Below, in pieces: positions 55,232 to 63,695 of a stretch of DNA of 64,000 nucleotides. The notes beneath the pieces were generated by a model, which had not been told where the DNA came from, made no database searches, and was given only the letters and a program-made list of their open reading frames with translations. The stretch's first letter is position 1. Each line of letters opens with the position of its first letter. The position numbers were made by a program, and so were the translations under genes. Source of the DNA: Brachyspira hyodysenteriae ATCC 27164 (GTDB lineage Bacteria > Spirochaetota > Brachyspiria > Brachyspirales > Brachyspiraceae); assembly GCF_001676785.2 (NCBI RefSeq), contig NZ_CP015910.2, positions 2,666,001-2,730,000 on the forward strand. Direction: 5' to 3'.

Positions 55232-56527
55232 TTATTTATTTGCTATAGTTAAAGCCTCGTCTAAATAATAAAGTATATCATCAATATGTTCTATACCTAT
55301 TGAAAGCCTTATAAAGTTTTTACTTATTCCTCCCTTTTTCAACTCTTCTTCAGATAATTGAGAATGAGTAGTAGAAGCAGGATGTGCAACTAAACTCTTA
55401 ACATCTCCTACATTAACCAAATGAGAGAATAATTTTATATTGTCTATAAATTTAACTGCAGCTTCATACCCGCCTTTTATACCGAATACAACCATACCTC
55501 CGAATTTATCTTTCAAATATTTACTTGCTGTAGCATAAGACGGATCATTTTTAAGTCCCGGATATCTTACCCATTCAACTCTATCATCTTTTTCTAAGAA
55601 CTCAGCAACTTTTAAAGCATTAGAGCAATGTCTGTCCATTCTCACTGCCAAAGATTCTGTTCCCTGAATGAATATCCAAGAGTTATCAGGAGAAAGACAA
55701 GCACCCAAATTTCTAAGAGGTACAGTTCTTACTCTCAAAGCAAATGCTATATTTTTAAGTTCATCAGGCAAATCATAAGCCCATCTTAATCCATGATAAT
55801 TTGCATCTGGTTTTGAAAATAGTGGGAATTTATCGCTTTGCCAATTAAAGTTACCGCCGTCAGTGATTATTCCTCCAACAGCACTTCCATGTCCGCCTAT
55901 CCATTTTGTAAGAGAGTTTATTACAATATCGGCACCATGTTTAATAGTTTGCAAAAGATAAGGAGTTGTAAAAGTTCCGTCTATAACTAATGGTATTCCG
56001 GCATTATGTGCTATTTTAGCAACTGCTTCAATATCTGTAAAATCTAATGAAGGGTTTGAAATTGTTTCTATAAATATTAATTTAGTTTTATCTGTTATAG
56101 CCTTAGCAAAATTCTCTGGGTCTTTAGCATCTACAAATTTTGTGTTAATTCCTAGTTTAGGAAGTATTGCTCCAAATTGTGAATATGTTCCTCCATATAC
56201 ATTGAATGCAGAAACTATTTCATCTCCAGCCTCACATATAGTGATTATAGTATAAAAAATAGCATTTGTTCCTGAAGATACTGCAATAGATGCCTTACCG
56301 CATTCCATAGCTGTAATTCTTTTTTCTAATATATCTGCTGTAGGATCTCCTAGTCTTGTATAAATATAACCTAGTTCTTTTAAATCAAATAAGTCAGCAG
56401 CATGTTTTGAATCTCTAAATAAATATGAAGTAGTTTTATATACCGGAACTCCTCTGCTTCCGAATGTATCATTATAATCTTGTCCCGCATGTGCAGCTAA
56501 TGTTTCAAATTTCAATTCTCTTGACAT
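55232..56527 (-). CDS. metY: O-acetylhomoserine sulfhydrylase
   Basis: A PLP enzyme that makes homocysteine from O-acetylhomoserine and sulfide. 431 residues. PLP Lys208 lies in INSLTKWIGGHG; substrate region YIYTRLGDPT and FVDAKDPENF are typical of the MetY/Cys-Met metabolism family. AGGAG stands before the ATG. A consensus promoter, Met-rich leader ORF and terminator lie directly upstream and are likely to regulate it. Confidence 0.96.
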   Translation of the reverse strand: MSRELKFETLAAHAGQDYNDTFGSRGVPVYKTTSYLFRDSKHAADLFDLKELGYIYTRLGDPTADILEKRITAMECGKASIAVSSGTNAIFYTIITICEAGDEIVSAFNVYGGTYSQFGAILPKLGINTKFVDAKDPENFAKAITDKTKLIFIETISNPSLDFTDIEAVAKIAHNAGIPLVIDGTFTTPYLLQTIKHGADIVINSLTKWIGGHGSAVGGIITDGGNFNWQSDKFPLFSKPDANYHGLRWAYDLPDELKNIAFALRVRTVPLRNLGACLSPDNSWIFIQGTESLAVRMDRHCSNALKVAEFLEKDDRVEWVRYPGLKNDPSYATASKYLKDKFGGMVVFGIKGGYEAAVKFIDNIKLFSHLVNVGDVKSLVAHPASTTHSQLSEEELKKGGISKNFIRLSIGIEHIDDILYYLDEALTIANK

Positions 56528-56546
56528 CTTTAATACTCCTTTTATA

Positions 56547-56696
56547 TTAATAGATTAAAATAAAAAAAGCCGCCAAATAACTTTGACGGCTTTAAAGTAC
56601 AAAATAAAAAATAAATTATTATTTACAGCCATCATTATTAAACATACACATTTGCATGAGGCAAAACATTTTGTTCATAACGATGATTGTTTTCAT
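56547..56696 (-). CDS. Met-rich leader ORF upstream of metY
   Basis: ATG at 56696, stop at 56547, 49 codons. The first 22 codons hold eight Met and two Cys, including MFCLMQMCML and then IMM; the rest is hydrophobic. AGGAAA lies about eight bases before the ATG. The ORF reads through the terminator and stops 19 bases before the metY start. The Met density and position before a methionine-pathway gene suggest a leader peptide that senses Met (or Cys) tRNA supply; alternatively a small membrane protein. Translation is inferred. Confidence 0.6.
56561..56594 (-). terminator. Attenuator-type terminator before metY
   Basis: Minus strand arms AAAGCCGTCAAA and TTTGGCGGCTTT (one wobble), 5-base loop, followed by TTTTTATTT. 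It ends about 34 bases before the metY start. AGCCGTCA in its 5' arm could instead pair with TGATGGCT (minus strand of 56628-56635) inside the leader ORF, giving an alternative fold. Confidence 0.85.
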
Positions 56697-56738
56697 TTAC
56701 AATATTTCCTAATATATTTATTTAATAATTAACTATAG

Positions 56739-56767
56739 ATTATATATTAATATAAAATTATTGTCAA
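56739..56767 (-). promoter_or_regulatory. Consensus promoter of the metY leader
   Basis: Minus strand: TTGACA, exactly 17 bases, TATAAT. It predicts a start near 56732 and a leader of about 205 bases before metY, with the Met-rich ORF and the terminator inside. Confidence 0.8.
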
Positions 56768-57059
56768 TAGTAATTAATTTTATTTTTATTAGATAGTATT
56801 GTTACATTTTGAAGTATTTAATATTCTAATTTGCTTAAAAATAATTTAATAAGTATAAATGCTTGGTATGTGATTAAATTTTTTTTATAATAAAAAAGTT
56901 TAGTTTTAAGAAGTTAAACTATTTTTATTTATATAATATTTTTTGAAATTTCTTCAACTTTTTCCAGCACTTCGTCAAAGAATCTATATACTTTATAAAC
57001 TCGTATACGTTTCAAGAAGACAGCATTTTTATTAAAAAATAGAGCCATTATTTTTACAT

Positions 57060-57188
57060 TTTATAAAATCCATAAAATATAAAGTTAAAACATTTGCACT
57101 TTTTGGTTCTTTGATGCTGTCCGCCTTTGGCGTGCGGCGGGAAAAAGAACAACATAAAAATTAACAAAGTTAAAAATTCTTAGTATAT
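57060..57188 (-). repeat. Partial family A element
   Basis: On the minus strand: terminus ATATACTAAGAATTTTTAAC, then arms GTTCTTTTT/AAAGAAC with a GC insert, then CCAAAAAGTGCAAATG. The right part is not clear. The gap 56768-57252 also holds a weak hairpin at about 56892-56927 (AAAAAGTTTA/TAAACTATTTTT) that may be a terminator for the nuclease gene. Confidence 0.65.
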
Positions 57189-57252
57189 AAAAGGAGCTTA
57201 GCTTTTAATTTAAGTTAAACTACTTTTTTTTAATATATAATTATTATATATT

Positions 57253-58185
57253 TTATCTGTTCTCGCTTCTAAATTTGGTAGGATCTGTGAATGGGCGTCT
57301 GCCTTGAAATTTTGACAAATAAACTATATTGCTTGCTATAGTTACAAAGCCACTATCTCCGTATTTCATTATGGTTTCTTTGGCTTGCTTGTCTTTCATC
57401 ATAGGATATGCTAATGGTATACCATCTATAAATAAATGACATAGTATACGTCCGAAAGCATCATAAGAGCCTACAAGAATGCTGACATTTGAAGCATTTT
57501 TAATTTTGTTTTCAACATAGGCTTTAACATTAGTTCCATAGTTCTGCTTTAGTTCTGGGGCATCAAGTCCTATGAATCTGTAGTAATTGTCTTTATATTT
57601 TATAGTGTCGCCGTCTACCACTCTTATATGATCTTTGTCTAAATCTGATAAATATTTTGATAGCTCTTTATTATAGTTGGAATCTATATTATAAAAATCT
57701 TTATTTGTAAATGAGAGAAAAAGTTTTGTATTGTAAGAATCTTTTAAAGTTAAATATTCATCTCTGTTTATATCGTTAATATCCAAAACTACGCGGCTAT
57801 AATGAATTTTAAAAAATCTAAGTTTATCAATCAGTTTATCATCGCTAGCATAAAACATAATTTTGTCTTTAAAAAATAAAGTATAAAAAATTAGTTTGAA
57901 CCTGCCTATAAATTTTATGCTTGGAAAATGAGTTTTTATATATTTTTTGTCATCATCATTTTCAGCATACAATACATAAACTTTATCTCTGTTTTTTATA
58001 CAATCATATATAATACTTGCTTTATTATTTTCTATCATGCTTATTATTGATTTTGAGTCAATAATTAAATCTTTGCTTTCTTTAAGATTATAAGTTTTAA
58101 TTGCAAAAATAAAAACAAATATTATTATGATAGTATAAATACAAGTCTTTATAATTTTTTCATTTTTTTTATTAGAAGTTCGCAT
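57253..58185 (-). CDS. Membrane-anchored SNase-type nuclease
   Basis: 310 residues. A single N-terminal span (about residues 13-32) and then a spacer of 150 residues; the C-terminal 130 carry a staphylococcal-nuclease fold: VVDGDTIKY, RFIGLDAPELKQ and DAFGRILCHLFIDG, which supply the catalytic Arg, Glu and Arg and the Ca-binding Asp. Likely faces the periplasm and cuts nucleic acid there. The start lies within the thiE coding end, overlapping 37 bases, so the two share a message. The spacer has no recognised domain. Confidence 0.85.
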   Translation of the reverse strand: MRTSNKKNEKIIKTCIYTIIIIFVFIFAIKTYNLKESKDLIIDSKSIISMIENNKASIIYDCIKNRDKVYVLYAENDDDKKYIKTHFPSIKFIGRFKLIFYTLFFKDKIMFYASDDKLIDKLRFFKIHYSRVVLDINDINRDEYLTLKDSYNTKLFLSFTNKDFYNIDSNYNKELSKYLSDLDKDHIRVVDGDTIKYKDNYYRFIGLDAPELKQNYGTNVKAYVENKIKNASNVSILVGSYDAFGRILCHLFIDGIPLAYPMMKDKQAKETIMKYGDSGFVTIASNIVYLSKFQGRRPFTDPTKFRSENR

Positions 58186-58850
58186 TTAGATTTTATATCC
58201 TCAGAAGATACTATCTCTGTAAGCATGCATAAACTCATAGCTTTATGTTCTATAAGCAAATCCATATTATTTAATTTTATTCCGCCTATACAAACGAAAG
58301 GAACATCCAAATTTTTAACTACATAATCAAGATAATCAATTCCTGTAGCTTCATTAGCATCAGGTTTAGTATTAGTTGAAAATATAGGTCCTATTCCAAT
58401 ATAATCTGCACTAGTTTTTACAGCTTCCATTGCTTGTTTTTCATTAGTAGTAGAAAGCCCAACAATTTTATCATAGCCAACTATTTTTCTCACTGCTTCA
58501 ATAGGCATATCTTTTTGCCCTATATGAACTCCGTCAGCTTCAACTGCAATAGCCAAATCAGCATAATCATCTATTATAAATAAAGCATCATACTCTTTTG
58601 TAAGCTCTCTGATTTTTAAGCATTCCTCATACTTTTCACGCATATATTTATTAGGATTGTCTTTTTCTCTGTACTGTATTATTTTAATGCCCGCTTCAAG
58701 CATTGATTTTACAACTTCTATATTATTTCTTCCGTTAGAAAAATCTTCTGCTGTTACACAGTATATTGAATCTTTAAAATATTTCTCTTTTAAAATCTCT
58801 CTTCTTTTATTAATATCTTTTGTATTTATTATATCTTCTATACCTTTCAT
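58149..58850 (-). CDS. thiE: Thiamine phosphate synthase
   Basis: Couples the pyrimidine and thiazole parts of thiamine. 233 residues, with a 30-residue N-terminal extension. TIM-barrel motifs: IIQYREKDN, LFIIDDYADLAIAVEADGVHIGQKD, VGLSTTNEKQAMEA, DYIGIGPIFSTNTKPDA and VPFVCIGGIK. No TPP riboswitch could be seen upstream. It precedes the SNase gene with overlap. No other thi gene is in the window. Confidence 0.94.
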   Translation of the reverse strand: MKGIEDIINTKDINKRREILKEKYFKDSIYCVTAEDFSNGRNNIEVVKSMLEAGIKIIQYREKDNPNKYMREKYEECLKIRELTKEYDALFIIDDYADLAIAVEADGVHIGQKDMPIEAVRKIVGYDKIVGLSTTNEKQAMEAVKTSADYIGIGPIFSTNTKPDANEATGIDYLDYVVKNLDVPFVCIGGIKLNNMDLLIEHKAMSLCMLTEIVSSEDIKSKCELLIKKMKKL

Positions 58851-58990
58851 AAATAATTCCTAAAATTTATTTATTACATTTTATATTTTTTCAAATATTA
58901 AGTAAAGTATAAAGTTATTCGCATGCAGATAAAAATAATAAATATTAGTAGATTAACATTCATATTTTTATCCATAAATAAAATTCAATT

Positions 58991-59350
58991 AAACATGCGT
59001 TAAATAAATTTTCAATCTAATTAAAATTTGGGCGGGTGCTTTAAATTCTAATTTAAATAATAAAATAAATAAAAGTTAAAACATCAAAATAAAGCAATTA
59101 ATAATAAAGGGCGGGGTATGTAATTTAAGTTTTAAAATTTATCTTCACTTGCCCACCCTCTAGGCTTTTTAATTTTTTCTGATATTTTTGTATTACTTTT
59201 CTTTTTAATCTTATATGTTATTTTAGCTGCCCACCCAAGATTTTTTTAAATTTATTGTATATTCACCACACGCAGAATAAAGCTTATTAATATAAATAAA
59301 TTAATAATGGCATAATAATTATATAAATGATTTCGTTTACCGTGCGTTAT
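58991..59350. repeat. Rearranged family B element
   Basis: Right half first: ATGCGTTAAATAAATT, ATTTGGGCGGGTGC, AAAGGGCGGGG (about 59107); then left half and centre: GCCCACCCTCTAGGC (59151), CTGCCCACCCAAGATTTT (59229), CACACGCAGAATAAAG and ACCGTGCGTTA. So this is two partial copies in direct order. It fills most of the gap between thiE and lgt (58851-59417). Confidence 0.7.
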
Positions 59351-59354
59351 AAAA

Positions 59355-59393
59355 AATAAAAGCCTAATATGTTTTACCATACTAAGCTTTATT
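59355..59393 (-). terminator. Terminator after lgt
   Basis: Minus strand arms AATAAAGCTTAGTATG and CATATTAGGCTTTTATT with wobble pairs. T-rich after. 24 bases from the lgt stop. Confidence 0.75.
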
Positions 59394-59417
59394 ATTAATT
59401 AATTTTTATTAAATTAT

Positions 59418-60356
59418 TTATTTTTTATTCTTTTTAACTTCTTTTGTATTTGCTTCAAGTGCAGGATTATAATCTTTTCTCGTATAAATATAAACAAGCA
59501 TAACAATACCGATTAACATCATAGGCATAGAATAAATAGCACCAGCTGTGATTGGACCTACTGTCCATTCTGTAATGTCCCTTGCGAACTGTTCTATTAA
59601 AGTTCTGAAAAGTCCGTAAAGGAAAATCCAGACCCAAAGCCTTGTACCTGGTCTTATATTTTTATTTTTCTCGCTTAAATATCCTATTAAAAAAGATACA
59701 AAAGCAAGAACAATACCTTCAAGAAATGCTTCGTATAATTGTGAAGGGTGTCTTAATTCTGTATAAGGCCTTATTGCCGGAAACATTGCTGCCCATCTGT
59801 CATAACCGCCTACTGCATCATATAAAGGAAATTTCATTCCTAAAAAAGAATCTGTAACTCTTCCATAAAGTTCAGCATTCATGAAATTTCCAATCCTTCC
59901 AAAGAATAAACATAAACTAGCAGGAAGCGTGCCGTTATCTGTGATATTATAAAAATCATATTTATACTTTTTGCTGAATATAAATAATGCTATAAACATT
60001 CCTATAAATCCGCCATGAAATGACATTCCAGCGAAACCTGTGAAACTAAATCCATTATCAAGATTAATACCTATTATTTCCCAAGGTGTCAAAAAACTTT
60101 GCGGTGAGTAAAAAAGAAAATAACCAATTCTAGCTCCAGCTATAGCACCAACAGCAGCATAAAAAACCATATCATATATACCGCCGTTTTTTTCATTAAG
60201 ATTGAATTTTATCCAACCTCTTTTTTGAACAAAATATAATATTATGCAAGATACTAAAATACCTACAATATACATAAGCCCATACCATCTTATAGCACCT
60301 AGTATTGGTATGTTAGGCGGAAACACATAAGGAGTAAAAAATTCTGGATATATCAT
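59418..60356 (-). CDS. lgt: Prolipoprotein diacylglyceryl transferase
   Basis: Adds diacylglycerol to the lipobox Cys of prolipoproteins at the inner membrane; the client lipoproteins in this window depend on it. 312 residues with about seven spans. MSFHGGFIG and FGRIGNFMNAELYGR carry the conserved His and Arg of the Lgt signature; the later LRHPSQLYEAFLEGI matches. Stand-alone gene with a terminator. Confidence 0.97.
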   Translation of the reverse strand: MIYPEFFTPYVFPPNIPILGAIRWYGLMYIVGILVSCIILYFVQKRGWIKFNLNEKNGGIYDMVFYAAVGAIAGARIGYFLFYSPQSFLTPWEIIGINLDNGFSFTGFAGMSFHGGFIGMFIALFIFSKKYKYDFYNITDNGTLPASLCLFFGRIGNFMNAELYGRVTDSFLGMKFPLYDAVGGYDRWAAMFPAIRPYTELRHPSQLYEAFLEGIVLAFVSFLIGYLSEKNKNIRPGTRLWVWIFLYGLFRTLIEQFARDITEWTVGPITAGAIYSMPMMLIGIVMLVYIYTRKDYNPALEANTKEVKKNKK

Positions 60357-60483
60357 ATATTTTCCTTCAAAAATTTATTAATTATTTTTATATACTAATT
60401 ATTTTTTATAAAAGCAGATTTTTAATATAAGATAATACATTGAAATTATTAATCTATCAAGTGTTTATATGTTGGATAATTTT

Positions 60484-61215
60484 CTATTTAGTTTTTTTGT
60501 TTAGTATAGACAAAGACCTTTGAGCTTCTAAAGATAAAATATCTTCATTGTCTTTATTGATAAAAGTATTTAATATTTCTCTGCTTTTTTCAAGATTAAA
60601 AGCTGATAAACAAGTAAGACATTTCCATATAAGAAATTTATCATCTTTATATTTATTCATTAATTTTATTATGTATTCAAGATTTTTTTTGTTTTGTAAA
60701 TCTTTATTATAAAAACACATATATCCGAAAGCATCTAAAGCTTCATAAATTTTTATTAAATTACTGCTTTTTAAGATTTTTATTAATGCCGGTAAAATAC
60801 TTATATCCATTTTAGATAAAGTTCTTGCTATTATGTCTCTTGGCAAAGGATATGATTTTTTTGACGATATTTTTTTAGGTAATTTTTTGTACTGATTATT
60901 TCCTATGATACCAAGATATTCAGTCATTTTTTCAGCAGTATTAATATTTCCGCTTTGTAAAGTTTCGCAAATTGCAATCTTAGTATACAGACTTTTTTCT
61001 TTAGATAATTGCACCAATAATTCATCTTGTACATTATCATCATCTATATAATACTTCAAATTGATAGAAGCAGATGTTCTTATTACGGCATTATCATCAT
61101 TCAAACAATAAATAAGCTCTTCTAAAGACTTATTTTTCATTGTATTGATATCATCTTCTAATGCCATTCCTCTATTTTCCAATTTATATAAATCGGATTT
61201 TAAATTATGTTTCAT
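60484..61215 (-). CDS. HEAT-repeat protein
   Basis: 243 residues, no signal peptide. Helical pairs such as ALIKILKSSNLIKIYEALDAFGYM and FLIWKCLTCLSAFNLEKSREIL; NDDNAVIRTSASINLKYYIDDD near the start is a HEAT-type repeat. No catalytic motif. It faces away from the secreted-protein gene at 61341. Likely a binding scaffold. Confidence 0.7.
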   Translation of the reverse strand: MKHNLKSDLYKLENRGMALEDDINTMKNKSLEELIYCLNDDNAVIRTSASINLKYYIDDDNVQDELLVQLSKEKSLYTKIAICETLQSGNINTAEKMTEYLGIIGNNQYKKLPKKISSKKSYPLPRDIIARTLSKMDISILPALIKILKSSNLIKIYEALDAFGYMCFYNKDLQNKKNLEYIIKLMNKYKDDKFLIWKCLTCLSAFNLEKSREILNTFINKDNEDILSLEAQRSLSILNKKTK

Positions 61216-61340
61216 ACATTAATAATATTATTTTTTTATATTATGCAACAATTATATTTTATTATAAAAAATAAATGTATTGACAAATTAATTGATGACG
61301 ATAATAAATAAAACGAATTTATAATAATGGAATATATTTT

Positions 61341-61916
61341 ATGAAAAAAATTTATTTATTATTAGTTTTATTTAGTTTCATATCCATTAATGCCTATAGT
61401 CAGGATAATGCTGCATCTATGATAAAATCTATGGAAATAGAAGATGTTGCAGATATATCTATATCAGATGAAAACTCCACTATGACATTCCAACAATTGG
61501 CAGAAAATTATGCTGCTATCATTATGAATAAAAATGCTACACCAGAACAATTGGAAGCTTTAGGCAGTATAATTAAATTATGGATGGATACTTTATCAGC
61601 TAATTATACAAGAGATGAAATGTTCAATGAATACAGCAGAATTACATCTACTTTATCATGTATGTCTATACATCTCATATTAAGAATAGCAATAAAAGAT
61701 AATAATATTCCTACAGAATCAGCACAGAATAATATATACAATTCTATTAATAATAAATTTATACCATCATTTGCCGAATTTAAAAATGACGGTTGGAAGA
61801 CAGAATTTAATTTTTACGTTATTAATATGTCAGCAGCTGTATGCAAATGGTATGAAGATAAATCCAAAAAATTGGACTATCCAGACTTTAAAGTTTGGAG
61901 AGACGGCAGCTTCTAA
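61341..61916 (+). CDS. Secreted protein of unknown function
   Basis: 191 residues with a signal peptide (hydrophobic to residue 16, cleavage after AYS). The rest is helical and mildly acidic, ending FKVWRDGSF. No family recognised. A TTGACA box lies 56 bases before the ATG. The 33-residue frame at 61946 follows it by 29 bases. Confidence 0.65.
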   Translation: MKKIYLLLVLFSFISINAYSQDNAASMIKSMEIEDVADISISDENSTMTFQQLAENYAAIIMNKNATPEQLEALGSIIKLWMDTLSANYTRDEMFNEYSRITSTLSCMSIHLILRIAIKDNNIPTESAQNNIYNSINNKFIPSFAEFKNDGWKTEFNFYVINMSAAVCKWYEDKSKKLDYPDFKVWRDGSF

Positions 61917-61945
61917 AAAATCATTATTCAAGGAGGAATTAAATA

Positions 61946-62047
61946 ATGACACAAACAGAAGATAAGGTAAAAAAAGACCTTAAAAGCCTAATATCTAAAT
62001 ATAAGGAGCAGGCTACTGTAGTAATAAGAAAAAGCAAGGCTGTTTGA
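61946..62047 (+). CDS. 33-residue basic small protein
   Basis: ATG with AGGAGG ten bases upstream, a stronger ribosome site than most genes here. It reads MTQTEDKVKKDLKSLISKYK and ends EQATVVIRKSKAV, a charged helix. A perfect terminator follows 64 bases on. No family recognised. The ribosome site and position support a real gene. Confidence 0.6.
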   Translation: MTQTEDKVKKDLKSLISKYKEQATVVIRKSKAV

Positions 62048-62110
62048 TTTTATTATTTTAGTATTATATTTAGAAAATTATTTTATTTATTTTAATAAAT
62101 AAAATTTGAG

Positions 62111-62144
62111 AATCCCTCCTAAAAGTTTTAGGAGGGATTTTTTA
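62111..62144 (+). terminator. Intrinsic terminator
   Basis: Fourteen-base arms AATCCCTCCTAAAA and TTTTAGGAGGGATT, loop of one to three bases, then TTTTTT. Confidence 0.93.
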
Positions 62145-62196
62145 TATTATTAATACTGTATAAAAAATCATTTTGTAAAAAATGAATAATAGCACC

Positions 62197-62224
62197 TTGA
62201 CAAATAAAGTCTTTTAAGTAAAAT
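62197..62224 (+). promoter_or_regulatory. Promoter of cysS
   Basis: TTGACA, 16 bases, TAAAAT, 31 bases before the ATG. Same spacing as several other promoters here. Confidence 0.65.
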
Positions 62225-62255
62225 GTTAATTATATTTTAAGGAAGAAAATTTAAT

Positions 62256-63680
62256 ATGAAAGATATAGTATTTTATAATTCACTCACTAGAGAAAAAGAA
62301 GTATTCAAACCTATTAATGCTAATGAAGTTGGTATGTATTCATGCGGACCTACTGTATATAATTATGCTCATATAGGTAATTTCAGGGCATATATATTCA
62401 GCGACTTACTTAGAAGGGTATTAGAGGATTATGGATATAATGTTAAGCTTGTAATGAATTTGACAGATGTCGATGATAAAACTATAAAAAATTCTAAAGA
62501 AAATCATATATCTTTGAATGATTATACAAAGAAATATAAAGAAGCATTTTTTGAAGATATAAAAACATTGGGAATAAAAAAAGCTACTGTAAACCCAGCA
62601 GCCACTGATCATATAAAAGAGATGATTAATATTATAGAACTTCTTAAAAAGAATGGTCATACTTATGAATCAGACGGTTCAGTTTATTTTAAAATAAGTA
62701 CATTCCCTCAATACGGAGAATTGGCTAATTTGGATAAGCAGGAACTATTAGACGGTGCTTCCGGACGAGTTCTTAATGATGAATATGATAAAGAAAATGC
62801 AAGCGACTTTGTACTTTGGAAAGCATATACAGAAGATGACGGAGATGTTTATTGGGATTCTCCTTTCGGAAAAGGCAGACCTGGATGGCATATAGAATGT
62901 TCTGCTATGAGCTGCAAATATTTAGGAAAGCATTTCGATATACATACTGGAGGAGTTGATAATAAATTCCCTCATCATGAAAATGAAATAGCACAGAATG
63001 AAGCTGCTTTTAATGAAAAGTTCGTTAATTATTGGCTTCACTGCGAGCATTTGATAGTTGATGGCGAGAAAATGTCTAAATCTAAAGGTAATTTCTACAC
63101 TTTAAGAGATTTACTTGATAAAGGACTTTCTCCTGAGGCTATAAGATACTCACTTATTAATTCTCATTATAGAAAACAATTAAATTTCACTATTGAAGGA
63201 ATTAAACAGTCTCAAAGTGCTATTGACAGAGTTAATGATTTGATATTTAGATTAAAAGATATAAATAATACTGAATCTAATGAAATTAATGAAAATTTAT
63301 TAAAAGAGTTAGAAGTTTCTAATGAAAAGTTTTCTGACTCTATTTACAATGATTTAAATATTTCCGAAGCACTTGGAATATTATTTACTTTGGTAAAAAC
63401 TGTAAATACATCTTTTGATTCTATTAATGTAAATACAAGAGATGCTATATTAAAATTTATAGGGAGAGTAAATAATATTATAAACTGCTTTAATATGGGC
63501 GATACTGATAAAAAATCAAATAATGAAGACGAAGATAAAATAAATAAATTAATAGAAGAAAGAACTATTGCCAAAAAAGAGAAAAATTATCAAAAGGCAG
63601 ATGAGATAAGAAATCAGTTATTGTCTATGGGAATAGAGATAATGGATACACCTCAAGGTGTTAAGTGGAAAAGAAAATAA
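62256..63680 (+). CDS. cysS: Cysteinyl-tRNA synthetase
   Basis: Charges tRNA-Cys. 474 residues, full length. Zinc Cys30 with GPTVYNYAHIGN (HIGH motif variant, 39-42); later zinc ligands near GWHIECSAM and HHENEIAQNE; KMSKS motif in GEKMSKSKGN. C-terminal anticodon domain complete. AGGAAGAAAA lies before the ATG. The next gene starts 15 bases after its stop. Confidence 0.98.
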   Translation: MKDIVFYNSLTREKEVFKPINANEVGMYSCGPTVYNYAHIGNFRAYIFSDLLRRVLEDYGYNVKLVMNLTDVDDKTIKNSKENHISLNDYTKKYKEAFFEDIKTLGIKKATVNPAATDHIKEMINIIELLKKNGHTYESDGSVYFKISTFPQYGELANLDKQELLDGASGRVLNDEYDKENASDFVLWKAYTEDDGDVYWDSPFGKGRPGWHIECSAMSCKYLGKHFDIHTGGVDNKFPHHENEIAQNEAAFNEKFVNYWLHCEHLIVDGEKMSKSKGNFYTLRDLLDKGLSPEAIRYSLINSHYRKQLNFTIEGIKQSQSAIDRVNDLIFRLKDINNTESNEINENLLKELEVSNEKFSDSIYNDLNISEALGILFTLVKTVNTSFDSINVNTRDAILKFIGRVNNIINCFNMGDTDKKSNNEDEDKINKLIEERTIAKKEKNYQKADEIRNQLLSMGIEIMDTPQGVKWKRK

Positions 63681-63695
63681 ATATAAAGGAATTGT

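Noticed and set aside
56528-56767. SAM riboswitch upstream of metY
   Set aside because: No SAM-I, SAM-II or SAM-III core could be made out; the leader is too short and is occupied by a Met-rich frame.
58851-58990. TPP riboswitch upstream of thiE
   Set aside because: No CUGAGA-type core or paired arms were found; the gap holds a family B repeat instead.
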